Source of the DNA: an uncultured Clostridia bacterium | GTDB taxonomy: Bacteria; Bacillota; Clostridia; Oscillospirales; JAAYOS01 | Direction of reading: 5' to 3' | Length of the DNA stretch: 47,314 nt | Assembly (NCBI GenBank): GCA_947630675.1 | Contig: CANRIN010000009.1 | Location: 1-47,314, forward strand | Shown here: positions 1 through 6,912 of the stretch, piece by piece | Layout: every line of letters begins with the position of its first letter | Position numbering within the stretch: position 1 is the stretch's first letter | Notes under the pieces: generated by a model | Database searches by the model: none | What the model saw: the letters and a program-made list of their open reading frames with translations, nothing else | What the model was told of the DNA's origin: nothing | Program-made: the position numbers and the translations under genes

Positions 1-567
1 CATTATATCCGAGTGGTGGTGCTGGAGCAGCTTGTACTCCAAAACCTCCAGCGGGTGGTAGCATACGCCCAGGAGGATGAGGCTGAGTTTGTCCGGCAGG
101 TGATGGAGAACAAGTTATCTGTGCAACGGGCAGAACGGGAAAAGGCCAAGCGCAAGCTGGAGAAGCAGGAGCGCCGGATCAACGAATTAGATACCATCAT
201 CCAGAGGCTTTATGAAGATCACGTCATAGGTAAATTGAGCGCGGAACGGTTTGCCAAACTGTCTGCGGGTTATGAGCGGGAACAGGCGGAATTAAAAGCG
301 TCCGTTGACGACCTCCGGCCCGTCATCCAAGCGGCAGAAACGGAAACCGTCAACATCCAGAGCTTTTTGAAAATCGTGAAGAAATATACCGCGCCGGTGG
401 AATTGACGCCCGCCCTGCTCCGGGAATTTGTCAATAAAATCATTGTCCATGCCCCGGATAAGTCCAGCGGCCACCGTGTCCAGCGCATCGACGTGTACTA
501 CAACTTCATCGGGGAGATTGAATTTTCCCCTGAGTTCAGTAGATACACAAAAAAGACAACCGCATGA
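1..567 (+). CDS. Large serine recombinase, C-terminal part (cut by window start)
   Basis: The frame is open from base 1, so the gene begins outside the window; 188 residues are visible. They form the long charged coiled-coil stretch (roughly visible residues 25-95, rich in E, K, R and Q) followed by a DUF4368-type C terminus (PALLREFVNKIIVHAP ... RIDVYYNFIGEIEF). This is the usual end of TnpX/Tn4451-type large serine recombinases, which excise and integrate conjugative or mobilisable elements. The resolvase catalytic domain and zinc ribbon would lie upstream, outside the window. The stop codon lies inside the left arm of a hairpin (555-591). Recombinases of this class commonly sit at one end of their element, so the element boundary is probably just downstream. 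Family assignment is firm; activity cannot be judged. Confidence 0.85.
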   Translation, partial: HYIRVVVLEQLVLQNLQRVVAYAQEDEAEFVRQVMENKLSVQRAEREKAKRKLEKQERRINELDTIIQRLYEDHVIGKLSAERFAKLSAGYEREQAELKASVDDLRPVIQAAETETVNIQSFLKIVKKYTAPVELTPALLREFVNKIIVHAPDKSSGHRVQRIDVYYNFIGEIEFSPEFSRYTKKTTA

Positions 568-591
568 CACCAAAGGCATCATGCGGCTGTC
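555..591 (+). terminator. Hairpin at the recombinase stop codon
   Basis: Arms 555-567 (GACAACCGCATGA) and 579-591 pair over 13 bases with one G-T position and an 11-base loop. No clear T run follows, so it is either a weak terminator or an element-end structure. The right arm contains the ATG at 581 of the following frame. Confidence 0.5.
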
Positions 592-997
592 AGCCCTAAA
601 TAAAAACTTCTTTACGAACCCCGACCCGAGGGCCGTGGGACATAAGTTCCCGGAGGAGCTGAAGGCTTTGCTCCGGGAGATGAACGGCGACAGGTGGTGC
701 CTTATGTCCGCGGAAGAGATCGTTGAAAATGTCAGGGCGAACCGAGAAACGCTTCTCCCGTTTTTCGAGGAAGAGTTCGGCACGGAAGAATACCTGGATC
801 GGGTGGACAGGTTCATATTCTTTGCAACAAACGGGTGCGGCGATCATTACGGTTACCGCGTCGGCCCGAACGGAACCGTAGAAGGGACCACCGTCTATAT
901 CTGGGAGCACGAGGAGATAGGGGAGAAGTGCTGCTGGAAAGAGGTGGCTGCAAATTTGTGCGAGTTTATAACAAAATATTATAACGACGAGATATAG
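581..997 (+). CDS. SMI1/KNR4 (SUKH) family protein, possibly 5'-truncated
   Basis: 138 residues from the ATG at 581. The core matches the SUKH superfamily: FPEELKALLREMNGD near the start, then LMSAEEIVENV, and the diagnostic ATNGCGDHYGYRVGPNG followed by VYIWEHEE. SUKH proteins are mostly immunity proteins against contact-dependent or polymorphic toxins; no toxin gene is seen here. The usual leading helix before the FPEELK motif is short or replaced, and the ATG lies in a hairpin arm with only AAAGG four bases upstream. The 5' end may therefore have been lost to the recombinase-bearing element upstream, making this a remnant. The frame is also open upstream of 581 across the recombinase end, but that part is antisense-like in composition and not convincing. 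Confidence 0.65.
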   Translation: MRLSALNKNFFTNPDPRAVGHKFPEELKALLREMNGDRWCLMSAEEIVENVRANRETLLPFFEEEFGTEEYLDRVDRFIFFATNGCGDHYGYRVGPNGTVEGTTVYIWEHEEIGEKCCWKEVAANLCEFITKYYNDEI

Positions 998-1059
998 CCG
1001 CGGCGCCGAATCGGAAGAAAGAGGAAAATCAAAGTAAAAACCTGCAAAACGCGCGGCTC

Positions 1060-1095
1060 AACCGACGGTTTAGCGATTTTGCAACCGACAGTTTA
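1060..1095. repeat. Direct repeat pair upstream of the HTH gene
   Basis: AACCGACGGTTTA (1060-1072) and AACCGACAGTTTA (1083-1095) are 13-base near-identical direct repeats with a 23-base period. They lie inside a longer imperfect inverted repeat whose outer arms (AAAACGCGCGGCT near 1047 and AGCCGCGTTTT near 1102) enclose them. Position just before a promoter-like sequence suggests operator sites, possibly for the HTH protein itself. Confidence 0.4.
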
Positions 1096-1126
1096 CCGAA
1101 AAGCCGCGTTTTCAACCTTTCGTCGG

Positions 1127-1155
1127 TGGACTCACAGCCGCTTCGATGAGATAAT
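1127..1155 (+). promoter_or_regulatory. Candidate promoter of the HTH gene
   Basis: TGGACT (1127-1132) and GATAAT (1150-1155) with a 17-base spacer, 53 bases before the start codon. Both boxes are one or two bases off consensus. Confidence 0.4.
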
Positions 1156-1208
1156 AACGCCGTAACGGAAGCGCTTTCAGAAAAACTTTTGCGAAAGGCG
1201 GTAATACT

Positions 1209-1718
1209 ATGGCATACAGTCTCGGAAAAAAGATAAACGAGCTCCGGCGCGAAAAGGGCATGACGCAGGAGACACTGGCGGAGCGGATGGGCGTCACGCC
1301 GCAGGCGGTCTCCAAGTGGGAAAACGATCTCAGTGCGCCGGACATACAATCGCTGCCGCTCATGGCGGAGCTGTTCGGGGTCACGACCGACGAGCTGCTC
1401 GGCGTCCGGCACGAGCCGGAGGTGCGTCTGCTGCCGAAGGAGGAGCGCGACACGTCGAAGATGCTGCTGCGCATTGTCGTGGACTCGGTGGACGGGGACA
1501 AGGTGCGCGTGAACCTTCCGCTCGCGCTTGTGAAGACTGCGCTGAACGTCGGACTCTCCATCCCGACCGTTACGGCGCATCTCGGCAGATCCGCGGCGGA
1601 TGCGCTCGGCGAGGTCGACCTGGAGCAGGTCTTCCGGCTCGTCGAGGAGGGAGCCGTCGGACGGCTCGTCGAAGTCGAGAGCGCCGACGGAGACAGCGTC
1701 AGCATAGTGGTGGAGTGA
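1209..1718 (+). CDS. XRE-family HTH regulator with C-terminal SHOCT-like domain
   Basis: 169 residues. Residues 6-65 form a classic XRE helix-turn-helix (INELRREKGMTQETLAERMG, then VTPQAVSKWEND and LFGVTTDELLG). The C-terminal half (about 85-169) carries a small domain of the type seen in YvlB-associated SHOCT-like proteins (KVRVNLPLALVKTALNVG ... LVEVESADGDSVSIVVE). The start is preceded by GAAAGGCGG. The following gene begins one base after its stop codon and encodes a protein with a similar domain, so both are surely co-transcribed. Such proteins are usually tied to envelope-stress or DUF4097-type loci; the ligand is unknown. HTH call is firm, role inferred. Confidence 0.85.
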   Translation: MAYSLGKKINELRREKGMTQETLAERMGVTPQAVSKWENDLSAPDIQSLPLMAELFGVTTDELLGVRHEPEVRLLPKEERDTSKMLLRIVVDSVDGDKVRVNLPLALVKTALNVGLSIPTVTAHLGRSAADALGEVDLEQVFRLVEEGAVGRLVEVESADGDSVSIVVE

Positions 1719-1719
1719 G

Positions 1720-1971
1720 ATGCGGATATATGTGGAGGAGCGGGATAAGAAGCGGACTATCCGGTTCCCGACGCGGCTCGCGGTAAACCGGCTCACGGCG
1801 GCGATAGCCGGCGCGGCCGTGCGGAAACGCACCGACACGGAGCTGAGTACCGCCGCGCTCGTCCGGTTCGCGCGGGAGATAAACCGCGCGAAGGCGAGCC
1901 TCCGGCGGATGCGTCTGCCGCTTGTCGAAGTAGAGTCGTCCGGCGGGGAGTGTGTGCGGATATCGCTCTAG
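1720..1971 (+). CDS. Small SHOCT-like/YvlB-associated domain protein
   Basis: 83 residues, starting one base after the upstream HTH gene's TGA. It repeats the layout of the HTH protein's C-terminal domain: a beta-strand opening (MRIYVEERDKKRTIRFPTRLAVN), a central helical part, and an ending LVEVESSGGECVRISL that parallels LVEVESADGDSVSIVVE upstream. It probably acts together with the HTH protein, for example as a partner or antagonist. No catalytic motif is visible. Confidence 0.7.
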   Translation: MRIYVEERDKKRTIRFPTRLAVNRLTAAIAGAAVRKRTDTELSTAALVRFAREINRAKASLRRMRLPLVEVESSGGECVRISL

Positions 1972-1999
1972 CGCGCGTCATCATCGAAAATAAATTTCG

Positions 2000-2032
2000 T
2001 ATCCCGCTTTGAGGAACGGTTTTTGCGGGATA
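2000..2032. other. Inverted repeat between operon and lipoprotein gene
   Basis: TATCCCGC (2000-2007) and GCGGGATA (2025-2032) are perfect 8-base arms 17 bases apart. There is no T run after it, so a terminator is doubtful; it may be a leader structure of the following lipoprotein mRNA. Confidence 0.3.
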
Positions 2033-2102
2033 TTACTCATAGCCGCGGGAAAGACTAGCGTCGGGTGAACTTCCCGAATGTACAACGAAAGGATTGGTGG
2101 CT

Positions 2103-2453
2103 ATGAAGAAGATAGCACTGCTTTTGACCTGCGTGACGCTGTGCGGAATGCTCGCCGGCTGCTCGATGAGCGGCAATGTCAGCACGTCGCCCACGGTGAG
2201 CCCGAAGCCCTCGGCCGGTACGAACGCCGGGACCGGCAGCGGCGGAGCGAACTCCGGAACGGGCACGAACGGCGGCTCCGGTACCGCAAATAACGGCGGT
2301 TCCGACAACGGCTCCGGCGCGGGCAGCGGCGGACTCGTCGGCAGCCTCACACCGTCCGCAAGCCCGGACGGCGGCACGAGCGCGAAGCCGAGCACCGCTC
2401 CGAGCACGACGCCGAGCGCGAGCCCGTCTCCGAGCACATCTCCGAAGCACTGA
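2103..2453 (+). CDS. Small low-complexity lipoprotein
   Basis: 116 residues. The start is ATG 2103 with GAAAGGA nine bases upstream. A lysine-led hydrophobic signal ends in the lipobox LAGC (Cys20). The mature part is almost entirely Ser, Thr, Gly, Pro, Ala and Asn (SPTVSPKPS, GTGSGGANSG, PSASPSPSTS), a flexible surface-exposed linker without any recognisable domain. Many clostridia have such linkers between a lipid anchor and a functional domain, but here the protein stops after the linker. It may be a spacer-only lipoprotein or a remnant of a longer one. A strong hairpin terminator follows directly. Confidence 0.7.
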   Translation: MKKIALLLTCVTLCGMLAGCSMSGNVSTSPTVSPKPSAGTNAGTGSGGANSGTGTNGGSGTANNGGSDNGSGAGSGGLVGSLTPSASPDGGTSAKPSTAPSTTPSASPSPSTSPKH

Positions 2454-2465
2454 CAGGAACGAATA

Positions 2466-2495
2466 GGGGACGGCGCGAGCCGTCCCCTTCGGTTT
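2466..2495 (+). terminator. Rho-independent terminator of the lipoprotein gene
   Basis: GGGGACGGC (2466-2474), loop GCGA, GCCGTCCCC (2479-2487), then TTCGGTTT. Confidence 0.75.
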
Positions 2496-2546
2496 CCGGA
2501 AACCCCGGGACCTTCCGCAGACCGCCGAGGCAGATCGTGCTTGCGC

Positions 2547-2575
2547 TTGACATTTATACCGGCGCAGGCTATAAT
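2547..2575 (+). promoter_or_regulatory. Consensus sigma-A promoter of rubrerythrin
   Basis: Perfect TTGACA (2547-2552) and TATAAT (2570-2575) with a 17-base spacer, in front of the rubrerythrin gene. Confidence 0.9.
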
Positions 2576-2580
2576 GAAAG

Positions 2581-2594
2581 TGCCAAATGTGGCA
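2581..2594. promoter_or_regulatory. Possible operator overlapping the transcription start
   Basis: TGCCA (2581-2585) and TGGCA (2590-2594) form a perfect 5-4-5 inverted repeat just after the -10 box, where a repressor would block initiation. The regulator is unknown and the arms are short. Confidence 0.35.
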
Positions 2595-2652
2595 TACTTA
2601 TTTTAACGACTTTGCGGGAATTTTCCGCGCGGTCGGATGACAGGAGGATACT

Positions 2653-3189
2653 ATGCCGGAACTCAAGGGAAGCAAGACCGAACAGAACCTCCGCGACGCG
2701 TTCGCGGGCGAGACTCAGGCGCGCAGCAAGTACGACTACTTCGCCTCCGCCGCGAAGAAGGCCGGTTATGAGCAGATAGCCGCGATTTTCACAGAGACCG
2801 CAAACAACGAGAAGGAGCACGCAAAGATATGGTTCAAGCTCCTTCAGGGCATAGGCGACACCGTCACGAACCTCAAGAGCGCCGCCGAGGGTGAGAACTG
2901 GGAATGGACCGTCATGTACAAGAACTTCGCCGAGACCGCGCGCGAGGAGGGCTTTGACGACATCGCAGTGCTCTTCGAGAAGGTCGCGGGCATCGAGGCG
3001 GAGCACGAGAAGCGCTATCTGAAGCTCCTCTCAAACATCCAGGAGGACATCGTATTCAAGCGCGACGGCAAGAAGTTCTGGATATGCCGCAACTGCGGAT
3101 ACATCCACGAGGGCGACGCCGCGCCGGAGGTCTGCCCGGTCTGCGCGCATCCGCAGGCGTACTTCATGCTCCGCGAGGAAAACTACTAA
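2653..3189 (+). CDS. rbr: Rubrerythrin
   Basis: 178 residues, the common rubrerythrin length. The N-terminal ferritin-like four-helix domain (1-130) binds a diiron centre: Glu20, the ExxH pairs E53-H56 and E115-H118, and Glu94. The C-terminal rubredoxin-like Fe(SCys)4 domain has Cys145, Cys148, Cys161 and Cys164 in CxxCG ... CPVC. The protein reduces hydrogen peroxide with electrons from rubredoxin or flavoproteins in the cytoplasm of anaerobes. AGGAGG lies just before the ATG, and a perfect sigma-A promoter drives it as a single gene. Its partners rubredoxin and reverse rubrerythrin are encoded elsewhere in the window. Confidence 0.97.
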   Translation: MPELKGSKTEQNLRDAFAGETQARSKYDYFASAAKKAGYEQIAAIFTETANNEKEHAKIWFKLLQGIGDTVTNLKSAAEGENWEWTVMYKNFAETAREEGFDDIAVLFEKVAGIEAEHEKRYLKLLSNIQEDIVFKRDGKKFWICRNCGYIHEGDAAPEVCPVCAHPQAYFMLREENY

Positions 3190-3191
3190 TA

Positions 3192-3458
3192 GTCGGCGCG
3201 AAATGTGCTCGGGCAATGAATTGCCCTGCGCACCCTTTCGCGCCGAGACTTTCACTTGAAATTGCGCAAGCGCAATTTCAAGTGAAACTGTCGGATAGGG
3301 CGAAGCCCTACCGACAGTAAGCGCTGCGCTTCGCTCCTCGCGGGCTTTGCCCGCTTCGAAGCGCGCTCCGCGCAAAGTATTTTTCCCGACGTACACGCCA
3401 TCGGGAAAAATAGATTAGACTCTATTTCGCCGCTGAAGCGGCGAAACTCTGCGAGGCT
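3192..3458. repeat. Structured intergenic repeat, locus 1
   Basis: This gene-free stretch (3190-3569) is a chain of hairpins. The first is nested: outer arms GGCGCGAAA/TTTCGCGCC (around 3195 and 3236) enclose GGGCAAT-GA-ATTGCCC (3211-3226). The second is a perfect 18-base-arm hairpin with a two-base loop (3250-3267 and 3270-3287). The third is CTGTCGG-A-TAGGGC/GCCCTA-CCGACAG (3288-3317). Then come a CGGGCTTTGCCCG hairpin and a block (about 3340-3458) that is the reverse complement of the repeat at 37271-37390, sharing a 21-base (3438-3458) and a 14-base (3386-3399) exact run. No coding frame is convincing here. Confidence 0.75.
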
Positions 3459-3519
3459 ATTGGCCGTCGGACAGAGCTTCGCGCTGCCGGCGGCAAGCGT
3501 TGCAAGACTTTGACAAACT

Positions 3520-3547
3520 GAGACCGCCGCTCGGAAGGGCGGCGGTC
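3520..3547 (+). other. Hairpin directly upstream of uridine phosphorylase
   Basis: AGACCGCCGC (3520-3529) pairs with GCGGCGGTCT (3538-3547). It sits eight bases before the ribosome site, without a T run, so it may be an mRNA leader hairpin or a weak terminator closing the repeat region. Confidence 0.45.
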
Positions 3548-3569
3548 TGCTTATTCGGAGGTGAAACGG

Positions 3570-4340
3570 ATGCCGGATCTCAACTATCACATAGCATGTC
3601 CGCCCGGTTCGGTGGGCGGGTACTGCATCCTTCCCGGCGACCCGGGGCGCGTGGAGCACATCGCGCGTTTCCTTGACGGGGCGGAGAAGGTCGCGTCCAA
3701 CCGCGAATACATATCCTACACGGGTTCGCTCCTCGGCGAGCGGGTGACGGTCTGCTCCACCGGAATAGGAGGTCCTTCCACAGCTATCGCCGTGGAGGAG
3801 CTGCACAGCCTCGGCGCGCACACCTTCATCCGGATAGGCACGTCCGGGGGGATAAACATGAAGGTTCGCGCGGGCGACCTTGTCATAGCGGCCGCCGCCG
3901 TCCGTCAGGAGGGGACGGCGCTGCACTACGCGCCGATAGAGTACCCCGCGAGCGCATCCTTTGACGTGACGCGGGCGCTTGCGGACGCGGCGGCGTCGCT
4001 CGGCGCGGAGTACCACGTCGGCGTCGTGCAGGCGAAGGACTCGTTTTACGGACAGCACTCGCCGGAAAAGTCGCCGGTGAGCTATGAGCTGCTTGCGAAG
4101 TGGGAGTCGTGGAAGCGGCTCGGCGTCCTCGCAAGCGAGATGGAGTCCGCGACGCTGTTTGTGGCGGCGGACGCGCTCGGCGTCCGCGCCGGGTCGGTCT
4201 TTGGCGTGATATGGAATCAGGAACGGAAGGCCGCGGGCATCACCGACGAGCCGGACTGCATGGACACCACGCCCGCGATACGCTGCGCCGTCGAGGCGGT
4301 GAAGCTCCTCATCACGCGGGACAGGGAAGCGCGCGGGTAA
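3570..4340 (+). CDS. udp: Uridine phosphorylase-like nucleoside phosphorylase
   Basis: 256 residues from ATG 3570; GGAGGTG lies nine bases upstream, so the in-frame GTG at 3561 is within the ribosome site and rejected. It belongs to the PNP/UDP (NP-I) family: phosphate-binding PGDPGRVE (22-29), [16 protein letters not shown] (63-78), RIGTSGG (88-94) and the ribose-binding EMESA (190-194). FYGQHSPE near 159-166 occupies the pyrimidine-pocket loop region of uridine phosphorylases. The reaction is uridine plus phosphate to uracil and ribose-1-phosphate in nucleoside salvage. It is a single gene ending at a strong terminator shared with the convergent serpin gene. The substrate could also be another nucleoside. 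Confidence 0.88.
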   Translation: MPDLNYHIACPPGSVGGYCILPGDPGRVEHIARFLDGAEKVASNREYISYTGSLLGERVTVCSTGIGGPSTAIAVEELHSLGAHTFIRIGTSGGINMKVRAGDLVIAAAAVRQEGTALHYAPIEYPASASFDVTRALADAAASLGAEYHVGVVQAKDSFYGQHSPEKSPVSYELLAKWESWKRLGVLASEMESATLFVAADALGVRAGSVFGVIWNQERKAAGITDEPDCMDTTPAIRCAVEAVKLLITRDREARG

Positions 4341-4362
4341 GCTCCCGGAGCGAAGGAACATT

Positions 4363-4400
4363 CGCCCCTGCCGGACTTCCGTCCGGCAGGGGCGATTTTT
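4363..4400 (+). terminator. Terminator after uridine phosphorylase
   Basis: CGCCCCTGCCGGAC (4363-4376), loop TTCC, GTCCGGCAGGGGCG (4381-4394), then ATTTTTAT. Perfect 14-base arms. It may also serve the convergent serpin gene. Confidence 0.9.
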
Positions 4401-4446
4401 ATATGGGAGGGAAATGTAAGGGACGTTTTAGCAGATTGGGCTTATC

Positions 4447-6198
4447 TCAGTCTACGATGGTAGTTACCTCGAGAAGCCGAACGCTTCCGAGTATCCCGAG
4501 GACCTCGTCCTCGTACTCGCCGTACCAGTCCGCGCCGAGCCGCTCCGCGACTACGCTCGCGTTTGGCGTGCTTTCGTCCGGCACGGGAATGTCGAGGGCC
4601 ATATAGCTCCAATTCTCCGAGCCGTCGTAGTACCCGGCGGAGGCGGTGAGGCCGCCGGGAAGCCATGTCTCCGTTACCTCGAGGCCGGTGCCGCAGACGC
4701 CGAACAGGTCATAATACATGACCGAGATCGTACCGTCGTGCCCCTCCGGGCGGAACTCTATGCCGAAGGACTCTCCCTCGTCGGTGCTGAGTACGGGGTC
4801 GTATACCCACCCCTCCGGAAGCTCGAGCGAGAGGCTGCGCCCCTTCCACGAGTTTTCCACCGTCTCGCCGGTGGAGACGCTGCGGACGAGCGGCGCGACG
4901 CTCTCTCCCGTGGGTTCGCCTATGTCCTCCGTCGAGCCGATAAAGAACGGGGTATTGCTTTTGCAGTCGATAAGCATATACACGAAGGGACGGTCGAGAA
5001 TGACTGTCTTTACCTCCTCCGGCTCCATAATGGCGCTCTCGGCGGCCATAATGACGGCCGTGACCGCGCCGGCCCTGGTGCCGCGTTCGCCCACCGAGAT
5101 GAAGGTTTTGTGGAGCACGTCGCCGACGTACAGGTTCCCGTCGGCACAGGAGCCCATGCGGGAGAAGTCCGCCGTGTCCGGGTCGAATGCGTCCTCCATG
5201 CCGAGAGCCGCCAGCGGTTCCGCGAGCGATACGGAGTATTCGGCCTCGAATTTGGGTATCGCGGCAGTCACCTTTACATCCTCCACGCCGTCAAGGAGCG
5301 ACTTTATCCGCTCGCCCGTGAGAGTGTCGAGGTATTCGGTGACACTCACGCCTTCATTCGGCAGCAGAGCCGCGAAGGCGCAGTCCCTGCCGGCGTAGTA
5401 TTTGACAAAGCCGGAGGCGAGGTCGTCCGAAAGATAGTCGTGCTCGGACGAGTGCATCAGCTCGACGGCGCTCTGCGCGCCGTCCTCGCGGGTGAAGATG
5501 CCGTCGCTCACGTCGTACTCGTTGTAGATATGCTCCCACTCGGCCTCGAACGCGAGGGCGTTTATGAGGTACATCATCGTGTCCTCGTCTATGTCGTCGA
5601 TTATCCTGTCTATCATGCCGTCGGTGTGCTCGCTGCACCAGGAGTTTATTGCGTCCACGGTGGAACCGTCGAACGGAGCGGACGTGACAGACGCGCCGTA
5701 GCCGTCGCGGCAGGCGGCGAGAAAGTCCGGGTCGACCGCAAGCCCGTCATAGTCGCGGAGCCAGACCGAGTTTGCGAGGCTCAGCCGGTTCCCGTCCTCG
5801 TCCGGGAGGGATGCGATGATGCTTTGCAGAAGCTCGCGGAGCCCGTCAACAGAGCCGCCGAGGACTGCTTCCATCCCGCGGAGCGTTTCGCCGTCCGCGC
5901 CCTCCGCCGCCATGGCGAGCGCGGAGAGTATTGAGAGCGGCGAGACGAGCGTGTTCTCACCCTCGTGGCGGCACAGCCGGAGCAGAGCCGCGCCGAGGTC
6001 GCCCGCAGCCTCGTCCGGCACGCCGGAGGGCGTGTAGTCTATCGCCCGCAGCGGGACGGCGGACGGGCTGCCGCTCGGCTCGGGTGTGCCGGCAGGGGAG
6101 GAGCTTGTACTCACTGCGGGCTCCTCCGGGGCCGCGCCGCAGCCGAAGCAGCAGAGAAGCATCGTAAGCGCCAGAAAGGCGGAGAGAATACGTTTCAT
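4447..6198 (-). CDS. Serpin (serine/cysteine protease inhibitor) lipoprotein with C-terminal extension
   Basis: 583 residues; AAGGAGGT precedes the ATG. Residues 1-20 are a signal peptide with lipobox-like CFGC (Cys20), then a Pro/Ser linker (24-50). The serpin fold follows (about 60-430): LVSPLSILSALAMAAEGADGET, LANSVW, YLINALAFEAEWEH, HKTFISVGERGT and the closing ILDRPFVYMLIDCKSNTPFFIG. The reactive-centre hinge reads ERGTRAGAVTAV, compatible with insertion of small residues; counting 15 residues from Gly places P1 within AAESAIM. About 145 further residues (440-583) follow, unlike a serpin and with a plausible beta fold. Bacterial serpins inhibit host or competitor proteases; here it would act outside the membrane. 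The protease target is not predictable from sequence. Confidence 0.9.
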   Translation of the reverse strand: MKRILSAFLALTMLLCCFGCGAAPEEPAVSTSSSPAGTPEPSGSPSAVPLRAIDYTPSGVPDEAAGDLGAALLRLCRHEGENTLVSPLSILSALAMAAEGADGETLRGMEAVLGGSVDGLRELLQSIIASLPDEDGNRLSLANSVWLRDYDGLAVDPDFLAACRDGYGASVTSAPFDGSTVDAINSWCSEHTDGMIDRIIDDIDEDTMMYLINALAFEAEWEHIYNEYDVSDGIFTREDGAQSAVELMHSSEHDYLSDDLASGFVKYYAGRDCAFAALLPNEGVSVTEYLDTLTGERIKSLLDGVEDVKVTAAIPKFEAEYSVSLAEPLAALGMEDAFDPDTADFSRMGSCADGNLYVGDVLHKTFISVGERGTRAGAVTAVIMAAESAIMEPEEVKTVILDRPFVYMLIDCKSNTPFFIGSTEDIGEPTGESVAPLVRSVSTGETVENSWKGRSLSLELPEGWVYDPVLSTDEGESFGIEFRPEGHDGTISVMYYDLFGVCGTGLEVTETWLPGGLTASAGYYDGSENWSYMALDIPVPDESTPNASVVAERLGADWYGEYEDEVLGILGSVRLLEVTTIVD

Positions 6199-6261
6199 AG
6201 CGGGACCTCCTTGATGCGTTTACAGGTTAGACGCGGGGGAAATAGAAAAGTTCCGCCGCGC

Positions 6262-6290
6262 TTGCGTTTTGCGCCGCCGCGTGGTATATT
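6262..6290 (+). promoter_or_regulatory. Promoter of the flavodoxin gene
   Basis: TTGCGT (6262-6267) and TATATT (6285-6290), 17-base spacer, 50 bases before the start codon. Confidence 0.65.
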
Positions 6291-6340
6291 TGTTCTGTCG
6301 GGGTATCCGGCAAATACTACTGCGAAAAGAGGTCGGTTTT

Positions 6341-6838
6341 ATGAAAACAGCTGTCATATATCACTCGGTCACGGGCAACACAAAGAACATGGGCGAGCTT
6401 ATCGTGAAGGGTATGAGTTCTGTGGAGGGCGTCGAGGCGAAGGCGTTCCCGATAGAGAACGTGGATGCGGACTTTGCAAAGGAGGCGAAGTGCATCGTCT
6501 TCGGCTCGCCTATATACGCGGCACACATCACGGGTCAGATGATGAACTACATGCTCGCGGAGGCGGGAAAGCTCGGGCTCGCGGGCAAGCTCGTCGGCGC
6601 GTACACGACGGCGCAGTACGTCCACGGCGGCGCGGAGCTCGGCATCCGCGAGCTGCTCGACCACTGCATGGTGATGGGCGCGCTCGTCTATTCGGGCGGC
6701 GGCTCGTTCGGCAAGCCGGTCATCCACCTCGGCCCGGTGGGCATAGACAACACTCTCGACATAAACCAGTTTGCGGAAAACTTTGAGGTCTACGGAAAGA
6801 GAATGGCACGGAAGGCCATAGAGCTCTTCGGAAAGTAA
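6341..6838 (+). CDS. Flavodoxin
   Basis: 165 residues from ATG 6341, preceded by AAGAGGT. The flavodoxin fold is clear: MKTAVIYHSVTGNTKNMGELI holds the FMN-phosphate loop (HSVTGNTKN, 8-16), CIVFGSPIY (51-59) and YTTAQYVHGGAE (88-99) are the isoalloxazine loops, and the chain ends with the usual terminal helix. It carries one or two electrons at low potential in the cytoplasm, often replacing ferredoxin, and may feed rubrerythrins. It is transcribed alone and shares a hairpin terminator with convergent nadE. A quinone/NADPH-oxidoreductase-type flavodoxin-like protein is the alternative. Confidence 0.88.
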   Translation: MKTAVIYHSVTGNTKNMGELIVKGMSSVEGVEAKAFPIENVDADFAKEAKCIVFGSPIYAAHITGQMMNYMLAEAGKLGLAGKLVGAYTTAQYVHGGAELGIRELLDHCMVMGALVYSGGGSFGKPVIHLGPVGIDNTLDINQFAENFEVYGKRMARKAIELFGK

Positions 6839-6857
6839 GAATGATACTGCATGAAAA

Positions 6858-6893
6858 GGCGCGGCGCTCCGAAAGGAACGCCGCGCACTTTAT
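6858..6893. terminator. Bidirectional terminator between flavodoxin and nadE
   Basis: GCGCGGCG (6859-6866) pairs with CGCCGCGC (6879-6886); inner bases close on a GAAA tetraloop. AAAAG precedes and ACTTTAT follows, so it can work for both converging genes. Confidence 0.7.
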
Positions 6894-6912
6894 ATGTCTG
6901 GATCGTCCCGCT

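Larger units (their letters stand above)
1..600. mobile_element. Probable end of an integrated element carrying the serine recombinase
   Basis: Inference. The recombinase gene ends at 567 and the next frame, a SUKH domain, starts without a proper ribosome site and without a usual N terminus. That is what insertion of an element into the SUKH gene would produce. The exact junction is not visible because the other end of the element lies outside the window; somewhere between 567 and 605 is likely. Confidence 0.35.

Noticed and set aside
3190-3540. CRISPR array
   Set aside because: Repeats are not regularly spaced, are mostly self-complementary, and no unique spacers or cas genes occur.
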